A stretch of 64,000 bases of DNA from Casuarius casuarius (taxonomy: Eukaryota > Chordata > Aves > Casuariiformes > Casuariidae). The DNA lies in contig PTFA01000229.1 in the NCBI GenBank assembly GCA_003342895.1, positions 1,473,446-1,537,445 on the forward strand, read 5' to 3'. How positions within the stretch are numbered: position 1 is the stretch's first letter; each line of letters starts with the position of its first letter. A program made the translations under genes and the position numbers. The notes beneath the pieces were generated by a model. The model ran no database searches and had not been told where the DNA came from. It worked only from the letters and a program-made list of their open reading frames with translations. Positions 55,501 to 59,270 of this stretch are shown here, one piece after another.

Positions 55501-58500
55501 CATTGGTGGATATCGAGAGTTTGGCAGAAGGGAAAAGGAAGATGGCCAAGATCGAGATCTCCTCAGCAAGCCTAAATATTTTCCATTATTTGCACGGAAA
55601 AAGGTACAACACAGATATACAGAAGAAAAATGGTCAAGGATTGTGAAGGAAATGCACACACAAGGTACAGAAATGTCTCAAAATACTAGACACGATAAGC
55701 CCAGACCTGAACACAGACACATTTGGGGTATACTCACCGGGTTGGAATGGGCTGAAACTGTGCTAGCGGCAGATGGAGATCGGGAAACTACAGGACTGAT
55801 CAGCTGAGGGAAAGTGCCCCTGGCCACAACTAGCTGGACATTATCTTTTGCTTTCTGTAGGATGCTGATAGCTTGTTGATGCGTAATTGTCTGATCAAGG
55901 GCTTGTCCGTTAATAGCAAGGATTTGATCTGCTTCCTTCAGCTTTCCATCTCTGTCACATACGTATAAAGAGGGAAGGACGACAACAAAACAAACAAATA
56001 AGAAAAAAACAAAAAGCACTGCCACAGAAATTATAATACTTTGACAATTTTCCAGTATTTTTAATATCCGGTTCTCTATTTTCCCCACCTTTTTAATCTC
56101 TCCCTGCAGTTCTGCTACAAGGAGCTGCAGTGGCACCCTGGTGATCGCCTCCTTTGAAGCTAATCCCACTGCCACTCTCCCCCGGCTGCTACCCCCTAGC
56201 TAGCTTTCTTCTCCCTGTACCCCCATCCGAGACTAAGCATATTAGATCTCAGTTGCTCCCAACCATAGCCTGGGAACTTATGTTTATTCTCAACTTTGAG
56301 CCTCTTGCTTAACAGACCAAGTGCTTTACTTTGTTCAGCGCACCCATTCTGAATATTCATCAAACCGTAGAGTGGAACACACTTTCATCAAGATGTTAGG
56401 GAAACTAAATTTGTTTTGCACAAAATCAAAAAAAAAAAAAAAAGAGAGATCCTTTCTAAATTAAAAAAAAGAAAGCTGAATAAATTATAAAACAATTCTT
56501 CACTCACTGATAAAGGAAGCACTACTGTAAAATCACATACTGAGCCTTTCCCCAGACCTACTTCAAAGGAAGTGTATGAAGCCCAAACAGACGAGTTACC
56601 CTCTGTCTTCTCCCCTGCTTCTATTACCTCTACAACAAACAAGCAAAGACTCTGAAGGTCACATCTTCAGAATCCCTACGCAGCAATGCTTGACAAAACA
56701 AAGGCCAGCAACAAAAACACTAATGCCTATCATACTGGCTTTTGTGTGCATCTATAGTACAGGAGCCAAAATACTCAACAGCATTCAGAAAAATTGCTAT
56801 CTAGCTTCAAGCCGCAATATTTTGCTTCTGAATTTGAACCATTTTTCTAAGTGCTCTAGATTTATTATTGTTCTAGATTTATTACTGATGCAGCCTATAG
56901 CATTTGTTGAACAGTTCTGTTCTCGCCAGTGAACCAGGATTTGATTTGGTATAGATATGTCTCAATGCAGACACAGATAGATATCTACAGATGCATTCTC
57001 TATGAAATAAGAGGAGCAAAAGCAAAGACCATTTGAAGGGAGAATAAAAACCCAAGAAATGAAAGGGTGCTTTAGGCAAATTAAAATATATCATAATGAC
57101 ATACAGGAAGCTACTTTTCTTTAAGTGAATTAACTCTGTAGGCCATGCTCTGCACTCTTAAAATGACAACATTCAGACCCAAGTCACCAGAAAACTGTTC
57201 CCTACTGCAGACAGCATGGAGACAGTGCCTCGGCTCCTGCACGACGTGCCAATGACACCACATGTGAGCTCTAATGGCCACCAGAAGCCTGGTCAGCAAA
57301 TCCATGTGCAGTCATACACTACCGAGCAACACAACCATTGGTCTACGATGGACCAGCACTGCTGCCGCTCACCACTGAGTTTGCTTGCTGCCACAGGCTA
57401 TTCTTACAGCAGAAATCCTTTTTTCTTTCAGTGGGACTTGTGGGATCAGGGTTAAAGTCTAAAAGGTACTTTCAGCAAGCTATTATTACTGCTGAGTTTC
57501 TGGTAACATCAGCTTTTTTAAGAGTCCAAGGAGTTAGGTCAAGCATTGCTTGACTTAAAAGCTGCATTTCTGACACGTACTCAGTGACACCCTACCCCAT
57601 AAACAATATGATCGACTGCATTGGATTTTTTTGCACTAAATTATTTAGCAGTGTAATCAATGGTGTCAAAATCTATATTGCTCACAACTGCAACTTCCCT
57701 GTTTCCCCTGTTGAAAGCGAGATACTATAAGCCTACCACAGAGGAACTACATCTGAGGAAAATTCAAGCACAGATCATATGCTTCTCTGTTCCAATGTTA
57801 CAAAAATTGCAGTAATGAGTAATTTTAAATCTGCTAGAGCTATGGCTTAGACTAACAGAGAATATGTCCTTGTGCCATAAAAACAACAATAAAACTACAG
57901 TGTCATGTTAATACTTGGTATAGGGAAATACTGCATTAGTAATCTTACCTATGTGCCACACTTCCCTCCTGGATTTCCTGAACAAATATTCCTAGTTCTC
58001 CCCTGTTTTCACTCTTCAGGCCCACAACACTGAAGCCCAGACCACCACTTAAAGGTTTAATAAGCTCAATGGTCTCAACAAGACGACCCTGTTCAGCAGA
58101 AGAAAGAAAAGGGTATAAATATTAAAAATGTTGAAACGTAGTATGAGAGTTTGGTAAACGGCTTGGTAAATGAGTTTCAGTTTGACTGCTACAGCTGCAG
58201 AAGGCTAAACAAGCTAATAATTGAAACATAGTTGTTCAGTTCTGACTTCTCACTGTGATATAGAAGCTGAAAATACAAAAAATTTGAGAAATAAGAATTA
58301 TTGCAGCCCTGGAGAAGAGAATATTAGGAAACACAGCTTCATAAGAAGTCTGAGCTCAGTAGTGGCTAAAGCAGGATTCATAAATCTATACATTTTCAGA
58401 GGGTACAGCACAGCTTTGAAGCAGAACTCGAAATAACAGGATGAATTTCAGAAAGCGGGAAAATACAGGACTGTGTAGAAGGCTTTCCAGGAGAATGGCA

Positions 58501-59270
58501 GAAGACTTCCGTCATCTTTTACAGGTTAACTAGAAATATGCTGGAATACGCTCTGGGCCAAAGTCAGCCCCAAGAACTGAGGGACTTGCACACGATTTTG
58601 GCCTACCACAGGAAATACTTATAAGATTACAGAACAATGCACAATAAGGCCAAAAAGGAATTTTCCATCTAATTTGAAATCAAATATCAAAATAAGGTTT
58701 TAATTAGTTATGCATTCAAGAGCATGCTATGACAAACAGTCCCCTCACGCGGGACGGGACGGCTGTCCTACACACGAGCACAGAAGGACACATACTGCAC
58801 ATGGCGTGCACATCTGAGATGACCAGCTAAGGACACTAACTAGGCAGTGACAATGTCAAGGATGTTCTCCCAAGACCATTTTCTCCTTTAACAATTGTTC
58901 CTTAAATTAAAAGGCTAATTTTGTTTCATATAGCAAAAGAGTTGAGGTTTGCTTAATAACTCAATACCCTTAAAATAAGTAGACGTGTATTTTAATCTAG
59001 CAGATAAAGAGTGATTCATACTTCATGGTTACCAGAAGACACAGTTACCTGGGACATATTTCTGATCAGCTGCTCAAAGTCATCACTAGAGGATTTCCCA
59101 TTAATCTGAGGAGTGACGGATCTCATCGACGCTTCCAGCGCGTTAGCTGTGCTGCCGTTCTGCTGAGCCAATAAATAGGACTCATTATGCGGTGAGGAAC
59201 CAACACTCACACCATGATGGAGAAGCTGGGGGAGCTCACTAGTGGTATGTATGGAAGGTGTAATATTTAC
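1350..59270 (-). CDS. MPDZ: MPDZ (MUPP1) multi-PDZ scaffold protein, 27 internal exons (PDZ1 to part of PDZ8)
   Basis: This is the gene-level entry for the exons listed below; the span includes introns. MPDZ is a cytoplasmic scaffold with an N-terminal L27 domain and 13 PDZ domains (about 2,070 residues in human). It gathers claudins, JAMs, Crumbs-complex partners, receptors and signalling proteins at tight junctions and synapses by binding their C-terminal tails. The window gives 1364 codons, from just after L27 to mid PDZ8. All 26 junctions keep frame and no exon contains a stop. Each carboxylate-binding loop is intact: GLGF (PDZ1, 2, 5), GLGI (3, 4), SLGM (6), SLGI (7), GLGL (8). The first residue of helix alphaB is His in PDZ1, 4 and 7, which suggests class I ligands (inference). 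The linkers separate it from PATJ. The start codon, L27 and C-terminal half lie outside the window. Confidence 0.97.
1547..2154 (-). other. MPDZ intron e26-e27
   Basis: 608 nt. Nothing recognised. Confidence 0.8.
2155..2317 (-). CDS. MPDZ: MPDZ exon e26: Ser- and Pro-rich linker before PDZ8
   Basis: 163 nt, phase 0 to 1. The acceptor is cttattctccacag|GCA and the donor is TGGA|gtaagt. It encodes [40 protein letters not shown] and [13 protein letters not shown]. Human has APSQSESEPEKAPLCSVPPP and [12 protein letters not shown]. Likely disordered, with a short proline run (PLPPP). Confidence 0.95.
4726..4752. repeat. Perfect inverted repeat, 12-bp arms
   Basis: ATGACATAATAT, loop TTC, ATATTATGTCAT. 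The arms match without mismatch, so either strand can form a tight hairpin. Confidence 0.95.
5839..5874. repeat. Poly-T / (CTTT)n tract
   Basis: A T run followed by four CTTT-type units and another T run. Low complexity. Confidence 0.95.
6289..6390 (-). CDS. MPDZ: MPDZ exon e25: PDZ7-PDZ8 linker with NPF motif
   Basis: 102 nt, phase 0 to 0. The acceptor is tatgttttccttttag|AAC and the donor AAG|gtttga is weak. It encodes [20 protein letters not shown] followed by [14 protein letters not shown]. Human has [20 protein letters not shown], so this exon is the true counterpart of that segment. The weak donor and preserved frame suggest it may be alternatively used. Confidence 0.9.
8172..8210. repeat. 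Oligo-T, oligo-A, oligo-T tract
   Basis: T8, A9 with A7-8 overlap, one C, then about 19 T. Low complexity, able to fold back on itself. Confidence 0.95.
8511..8549. repeat. GAAAA-rich purine tract
   Basis: Short A runs broken by single G. Low complexity. Confidence 0.9.
9091..9174 (-). CDS. MPDZ: MPDZ exon e24: extra NPF-containing linker exon
   Basis: 84 nt, phase 0 to 0. The acceptor is ctcttgttccccag|CCA and the donor is CAG|gtaaag. It encodes [20 protein letters not shown] followed by PFYRQSSQ. The human reference sequence, as I recall it, passes from RPR straight to the segment encoded by e25, so this looks like an added cassette exon. It shares a TNPF core with e25 and both begin with a P/SL pattern. 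NPF is the ligand motif of EH domains in endocytic adaptors; a role here is inference. Good splice sites and frame support it, but transcription is unproven. Confidence 0.72.
9175..9700 (-). other. MPDZ intron e23-e24
   Basis: 526 nt. Nothing recognised. Confidence 0.75.
9701..9811 (-). CDS. MPDZ: MPDZ exon e23: end of PDZ7
   Basis: 111 nt, phase 0 to 0. The acceptor is gccttccaattacag|GTG and the donor is AGG|gtaagc. It encodes [20 protein letters not shown] (alphaB with His) and [15 protein letters not shown]. Human has [20 protein letters not shown]. The exon ends with the RPR that precedes the variable PDZ7-PDZ8 linker. Confidence 0.97.
9812..12030 (-). other. MPDZ intron e22-e23
   Basis: 2.2 kb, with poly-T/A at 10319-10352. 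Short frames on both strands here look random. Confidence 0.75.
12031..12208 (-). CDS. MPDZ: MPDZ exon e22: PDZ7, first two thirds
   Basis: 178 nt, phase 2 to 0. The acceptor is gttttgtcatggcag|G and the donor GAG|gtactg is weak. It encodes VELWREPS, the loop [40 protein letters not shown] and [11 protein letters not shown]. It is almost identical to human PDZ7, including the long beta2-beta3 loop. The intron follows GDRIVE, as in PDZ3 and PDZ4. Confidence 0.97.
12209..14059 (-). other. MPDZ introns e20-e21 and e21-e22
   Basis: Two introns (1257 and 501 nt) on either side of exon e21 (12710-12802, inside this span). No repeat or other element recognised in either. Confidence 0.75.
12710..12802 (-). 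CDS. MPDZ: MPDZ exon e21: acidic PDZ6-PDZ7 linker
   Basis: 93 nt, phase 2 to 2. The acceptor is tgtttattctacag|G and the donor is AGAAA|gtaagt. It encodes [20 protein letters not shown] followed by [11 protein letters not shown]. It is essentially the human sequence ([27 protein letters not shown]), strongly conserved although it is not part of a PDZ fold. Confidence 0.96.
14060..14164 (-). CDS. MPDZ: MPDZ exon e20: end of PDZ6 and linker
   Basis: 105 nt, phase 2 to 2. The acceptor is ctattttttacag|T and the donor is GTCAG|gtgagt. It encodes [20 protein letters not shown] followed by [14 protein letters not shown]. Human has ITYVPAEHLEEFKISLGQQS and LDIFSSYTG. It is preceded by the largest intron in the window (7.4 kb). 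Confidence 0.95.
16585..16690 (+). mobile_element. Probable ancient MIR-type SINE fragment
   Basis: The plus strand carries CTGTTAGGTAGGTATCTGT followed by ACAGAAACTGAGAAGTAAAG. This follows the order of the MIR core (gaggtaggta, then acagatgaggaaactgag, then agaggttaag). Similarity was recalled, not computed, and the copy is diverged. Ends are approximate. Confidence 0.5.
17857..17870. repeat. Poly-C run (14 C)
   Basis: Fourteen consecutive C on the plus strand, so poly-G in the MPDZ transcript. An error-prone site for sequencing. Confidence 0.97.
18374..18440. repeat. Imperfect CA-rich repeat
   Basis: Several CA runs interrupted by AAAC, TTTTGC and ATG. An old, broken microsatellite. Confidence 0.93.
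18711..18770. other. Ambiguous base N and pyrimidine tract
   Basis: The only N in the window, at 18711, is followed by about 15 T and then mixed C/T. It probably marks a sequencing or gap-closing problem at a homopolymer. Confidence 0.95.
21582..21780 (-). CDS. MPDZ: MPDZ exon e19: body of PDZ6
   Basis: 199 nt, phase 1 to 2. The acceptor is gtttcactgtag|GG and the donor is ATAAA|gtaggt. It encodes [40 protein letters not shown] and [18 protein letters not shown]. It is very close to mammalian PDZ6. AlphaB begins with Asn. The codon at the 3' end is completed by e20 to give Asn where human has Lys (GPDIKITY). Confidence 0.97.
21781..25515 (-). other. MPDZ intron e18-e19
   Basis: 3.7 kb, with an AAAC-rich stretch at 22049-22140 and a GC-richer stretch around 22310-22450. 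The plus-strand frame at 24232-24426 has no support as a gene. Confidence 0.75.
22049..22140. repeat. (AAAC)n-type A/C-rich repeat
   Basis: AAAC and AACC units with interruptions. Low complexity. Confidence 0.9.
25516..25639 (-). CDS. MPDZ: MPDZ exon e18: linker and start of PDZ6
   Basis: 124 nt, phase 0 to 1. The acceptor is ttctttgtgtcag|GAT and the donor is TTTAG|gtaagg. It encodes [20 protein letters not shown], then [20 protein letters not shown]. Human has [18 protein letters not shown], so this begins PDZ6. The intron cuts the carboxylate-binding loop itself (SSLG/MTVS), unlike the neighbouring domains. Confidence 0.95.
25640..26551 (-). other. MPDZ intron e17-e18
   Basis: 912 nt, with an A-rich run at 25948-25975. 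Confidence 0.8.
25948..25975. repeat. A-rich run
   Basis: A long A run with two G interruptions on the plus strand. Confidence 0.93.
26552..26839 (-). CDS. MPDZ: MPDZ exon e17: long, fast-diverging PDZ5-PDZ6 linker
   Basis: 288 nt, phase 0 to 0, the longest exon here. The acceptor is cctctgtttaacag|GCT and the donor is AAAA|gtaaag. It encodes 96 residues starting [14 protein letters not shown] and ending NQLDPTGK. Similarity to human is weak but ordered: [10 protein letters not shown] with [20 protein letters not shown] with SGFTINDYTP, NENTATW with CENTIVW. It is rich in Asn, Thr, Ala and Asp and predicted to be unstructured (inference). Confidence 0.9.
26840..30323 (-). other. MPDZ intron e16-e17
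   Basis: 3.5 kb. I searched specifically for another PDZ5-PDZ6 linker exon. Only a poor candidate near 30050-30088 was seen and rejected. Confidence 0.75.
30324..30485 (-). CDS. MPDZ: MPDZ exon e16: PDZ5-PDZ6 linker
   Basis: 162 nt, phase 0 to 0. The acceptor is tgctgttgttag|GTG and the donor is AAG|gtaacg. It encodes [35 protein letters not shown] and [15 protein letters not shown]. Human has DADLVDESTFESPYSPENDS and LNYGSSLPSSPPK. It is acidic and Ser-rich and probably disordered. Local GC is raised compared with the flanking introns. Confidence 0.95.
30486..33055 (-). other. MPDZ intron e15-e16
   Basis: 2.6 kb, AT-rich, with a small hairpin-forming sequence at 32270-32289. No exon recognised. 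Confidence 0.75.
33056..33172 (-). CDS. MPDZ: MPDZ exon e15: linker after PDZ5
   Basis: 117 nt, phase 0 to 0. The acceptor is cttctctctgcag|CTG and the donor CTG|gttagt is non-optimal. It encodes [20 protein letters not shown] and later LFRAELAL. Human has [20 protein letters not shown] and LFRADLALV. This linker was one of the clearest signs that the gene is MPDZ and not PATJ. Confidence 0.96.
33173..35148 (-). other. MPDZ intron e14-e15
   Basis: 2.0 kb, with a short direct repeat (AGACTTTGCAAA twice) at 34745-34770. Otherwise nothing recognised. Confidence 0.75.
35149..35358 (-). CDS. MPDZ: MPDZ exon e14: most of PDZ5
   Basis: 210 nt, phase 0 to 0. The acceptor is tcgtctgattag|GAT and the donor is CCT|gtaagg. 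It encodes [56 protein letters not shown] and [12 protein letters not shown] single exon carries PDZ5 from betaC to its end, unlike PDZ3, 4 and 7. AlphaB begins with Leu (SLEEAVQAL), so ligand class is not obvious. Confidence 0.97.
35359..38091 (-). other. MPDZ intron e13-e14
   Basis: 2.7 kb, with a poly-A run at 36091-36104. No exon or interspersed repeat recognised. Confidence 0.75.
38092..38277 (-). CDS. MPDZ: MPDZ exon e13: linker and start of PDZ5
   Basis: 186 nt, phase 0 to 0. The acceptor is ctcttttttccag|GCT and the donor is CAG|gtaact. It encodes [20 protein letters not shown], an acidic stretch ([13 protein letters not shown]), then [16 protein letters not shown] with the loop [11 protein letters not shown]. 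Human has HVDLGEFIGSSETED and [16 protein letters not shown] in the same order. Confidence 0.96.
38278..39220 (-). other. MPDZ intron e12-e13
   Basis: 943 nt, with a CA/TA run at 38677-38720 and poly-T at 39018-39034. Confidence 0.8.
38677..38720. repeat. CA/TA-rich repeat
   Basis: CACAAACACACACACA followed by alternating ATAC and TATG. Low complexity. Confidence 0.9.
39221..39388 (-). CDS. MPDZ: MPDZ exon e12: PDZ4, end, and PDZ4-PDZ5 linker
   Basis: 168 nt, phase 0 to 0. The acceptor is ttgtttcttgag|GTA and the donor is AAAAG|gtattt. It encodes [20 protein letters not shown] (helix alphaB with His), [12 protein letters not shown], and linker [15 protein letters not shown]. Human has VNGITLLGENHQDV; the Gly to Glu change in the usually conserved NG turn is notable. 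The final LTEK is shared with human. Confidence 0.96.
39389..40093 (-). other. MPDZ intron e11-e12
   Basis: 705 nt. It contains an AT-rich perfect inverted repeat at 39910-39935. Confidence 0.8.
39910..39935. repeat. AT-rich inverted repeat, 11-bp arms
   Basis: CATATTTATTT, loop ACAT, AAATAAATATG. A perfect match of both arms. Confidence 0.9.
40094..40240 (-). CDS. MPDZ: MPDZ exon e11: PDZ4, first two thirds
   Basis: 147 nt, phase 0 to 0. The acceptor is cttcttttag|GTG and the donor is GAA|gtaaga. It encodes [10 protein letters not shown], the loop [15 protein letters not shown], and [20 protein letters not shown] ending ELLE. It is almost identical to mammalian PDZ4. The intron follows GDELLE, the same place as in PDZ3, PDZ7 and PDZ8. 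Confidence 0.97.
40241..41493 (-). other. MPDZ intron e10-e11
   Basis: 1.25 kb of AT-rich sequence with no recognised element. Confidence 0.8.
41494..41552 (-). CDS. MPDZ: MPDZ exon e10: linker before PDZ4
   Basis: 59 nt, phase 1 to 0. The donor is GTG|gtaagt. It encodes [20 protein letters not shown], matching human [20 protein letters not shown] chose the acceptor aactactgcag|AA because only it restores frame from e8 or e9. An alternative AG 13 nt upstream (gatttccag|TTA) would add residues but break phase with both preceding exons. Confidence 0.92.
41553..43982 (-). other. MPDZ intron e9-e10
   Basis: 2.4 kb. A short GC-rich segment lies at 41940-42030. The 142-codon minus frame at 43360-43788 has no domain or homology signal and is judged non-coding. 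Confidence 0.75.
43983..44072 (-). CDS. MPDZ: MPDZ exon e9: divergent PDZ3-PDZ4 linker exon with weak donor
   Basis: 90 nt, phase 1 to 1, so it can be skipped without breaking frame. The acceptor is strong (cttcttctttttccag|AA); the donor is weak (ACAG|gttccc). It encodes [20 protein letters not shown] then [10 protein letters not shown]. This lines up with human TEEEGYPLLSAEIEEIEDAQ and KQEAA in the same place, and phase agrees with e8 and e10. Evidence is frame plus faint homology, so this is less sure than the PDZ exons. It is probably a cassette exon (inference). Confidence 0.75.
44073..45035 (-). other. MPDZ intron e8-e9
   Basis: 963 nt. Human has a little more linker here; I saw no further exon. 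Confidence 0.7.
45036..45231 (-). CDS. MPDZ: MPDZ exon e8: PDZ3, end, and linker
   Basis: 196 nt, phase 0 to 1. The acceptor is cttaatcctgcag|GTG and the donor is AAGG|gtaatt. It encodes [20 protein letters not shown], the last strand [11 protein letters not shown], and a divergent acidic linker with [20 protein letters not shown]. AlphaB starts with Asn rather than His, so PDZ3 is not a plain class I domain by this rule. A GC-rich patch lies about 60-245 nt upstream in the intron. Confidence 0.96.
45262..45480. promoter_or_regulatory. GC-rich, CpG-dense intronic patch with G-quadruplex motif
   Basis: Within AT-rich intron, this stretch has many CpG and GC-rich runs. On the minus (transcribed-sense) strand 45401-45375 reads as G runs of 6, 5, 4 and 3 separated by short spacers, which fits the G4 rule. 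It sits 30-250 nt upstream of exon e8. Function is unknown: possible intragenic CpG island, splicing modulator or merely GC-rich drift. Confidence 0.55.
45610..46015 (-). mobile_element. Decayed CR1 LINE 3' fragment
   Basis: Read on the minus strand, 45994-45940 gives EEVQRKATK then, after a one-base frame slip, MIKGLER. This is the conserved end of the CR1 reverse transcriptase (usually LE-VQRRATKLI-GLE). Downstream come degraded matches to the CR1 tail, such as GGGGAGAGATCATTG and ATGGAATAGCTTC. It is old and inactive, in the same orientation as MPDZ. CR1 is the main LINE of birds and reptiles, which supports the taxonomic call. Confidence 0.75.
46521..46542. repeat. Short (CA)n run
   Basis: About nine CA units, ending CGCACAG. 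Confidence 0.9.
46770..46858 (-). CDS. MPDZ: MPDZ exon e7: PDZ3, middle
   Basis: 89 nt, phase 1 to 0. The acceptor is ttcttcatcccag|AA and the donor is GTT|gtaagt. It encodes [20 protein letters not shown] followed by [10 protein letters not shown]. It carries the strand betaC-betaD region and the GDQII segment. The intron falls right after GDQIIV, a position reused in other PDZ domains of this gene. Confidence 0.96.
46859..49057 (-). other. MPDZ intron e6-e7
   Basis: 2.2 kb, AT-rich, with poly-T at 48908-48919 and an A/G-rich run near 48618-48640. Nothing else recognised. Confidence 0.8.
49058..49172 (-). CDS. MPDZ: MPDZ exon e6: PDZ2-PDZ3 linker and start of PDZ3
   Basis: 115 nt, phase 0 to 1. 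The acceptor is cttattag|GCA and the donor is CTCAG|gtaatg. It encodes [20 protein letters not shown] followed by the loop [16 protein letters not shown]. It matches human [20 protein letters not shown] closely after a divergent start. No long open reading frame covers it; it was found from the GLGI motif and splice sites. Confidence 0.95.
49173..52222 (-). other. MPDZ intron e5-e6
   Basis: 3.05 kb. It holds a TGTTAT-type repeat at 49501-49544 and a possible ancient SINE-like fragment near 51075-51130. No exon recognised. Confidence 0.75.
49501..49544. repeat. TGTTAT(G)TTATAA tandem and palindromic repeat
   Basis: Three partly overlapping copies of a TGTTATGTTATAA-like unit. The TGTTATAACA part is itself palindromic, so the stretch can form several alternative hairpins. 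Confidence 0.9.
52223..52426 (-). CDS. MPDZ: MPDZ exon e5: PDZ2, second half, and proline-rich linker
   Basis: 204 nt, phase 0 to 0. The acceptor is ttacttcctccag|CAT and the donor is CAG|gtaagt. It encodes [20 protein letters not shown], helix alpha[12 protein letters not shown], and strand RVKLVIARG. The linker that follows is unusually rich in proline ([20 protein letters not shown]), where human has IEERTAPTALGITLSSSPTS. The proline run is a possible SH3, WW or EVH1 target (inference only). Confidence 0.96.
52427..53621 (-). other. MPDZ intron e4-e5
   Basis: 1.2 kb. The stretch 53095-53350 is clearly richer in G+C and CpG than its surroundings but shows no coding or RNA signature. Confidence 0.75.
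53622..53750 (-). CDS. MPDZ: MPDZ exon e4: PDZ2, first half
   Basis: 129 nt, phase 0 to 0. The acceptor is ttcattttag|GTT and the donor is CAG|gtaaat. It encodes [15 protein letters not shown], the loop [14 protein letters not shown], and [14 protein letters not shown]. It ends just before the HGRL motif, close to where the PDZ1 intron falls. The Met of human HMETIE is Val here. Confidence 0.97.
53751..55737 (-). other. MPDZ intron e3-e4
   Basis: 2.0 kb, with a purine-rich GGAA/GGCA microsatellite at 54682-54741. A plus-strand reading frame at 55304-55807 has no family resemblance and overlaps e3 on the opposite strand, so it is taken as chance. Confidence 0.8.
54682..54741. repeat. A-run, (GGAA)n, (GGCA)n compound microsatellite
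   Basis: Poly-A, then GGAA units, then about five GGCA units. The change of unit suggests a point mutation that later expanded. Confidence 0.95.
55738..55951 (-). CDS. MPDZ: MPDZ exon e3: PDZ1, second half, and PDZ1-PDZ2 linker
   Basis: 214 nt, phase 2 to 0. The acceptor is atgtgacag|A and the donor is CCG|gtgagt. It encodes [19 protein letters not shown], then helix alpha[11 protein letters not shown] with a class-I-type His, then the final strand [10 protein letters not shown]. The linker is [19 protein letters not shown], a Ser-rich segment also conserved in mammals. Frame and conservation are unambiguous. Confidence 0.97.
55952..57948 (-). other. MPDZ intron e2-e3
   Basis: 2.0 kb, with a poly-A run at 56428-56443. 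No other element recognised. Confidence 0.8.
56428..56443. repeat. Poly-A run
   Basis: About 16 A on the plus strand, followed by GAGAGA. Confidence 0.93.
57949..58088 (-). CDS. MPDZ: MPDZ exon e2: PDZ1, first half
   Basis: 140 nt, phase 0 to 2. The acceptor is ttctgctgaacag|GGT and the donor is CATAG|gtaaga. It encodes [12 protein letters not shown], then the binding loop GGLGFSVVG, then [17 protein letters not shown]. The last Arg codon is split across the intron. It is nearly identical to mammalian MPDZ PDZ1, which in mammals binds the NG2 proteoglycan tail (known for the family). It is too short to stand out as an open reading frame and was found from homology plus splice sites. Confidence 0.96.
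58089..59048 (-). other. MPDZ intron e1-e2
   Basis: 960 nt. Nothing recognisable beyond splice sites. Confidence 0.8.
59049..59270 (-). CDS. MPDZ: MPDZ exon e1: linker between L27 and PDZ1
   Basis: 222 nt, phase 0 to 0. The acceptor is tctctttcag|GTA and the donor is CAG|gtaact. It encodes 74 residues beginning [10 protein letters not shown] and containing HNESYLL and [19 protein letters not shown]. These match the stretch after L27 in human MPDZ (NESFLL, INGK, DEFDQLIKNMAQ). No fold is expected apart from the short acidic/hydrophobic segment just before PDZ1. The central part, rich in Ser, His and Gln, is poorly conserved. Confidence 0.93.

Noticed and set aside
55304..55807. 167-codon plus-strand open frame
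   Set aside because: It overlaps e3 on the opposite strand and has no recognisable family. A chance frame.
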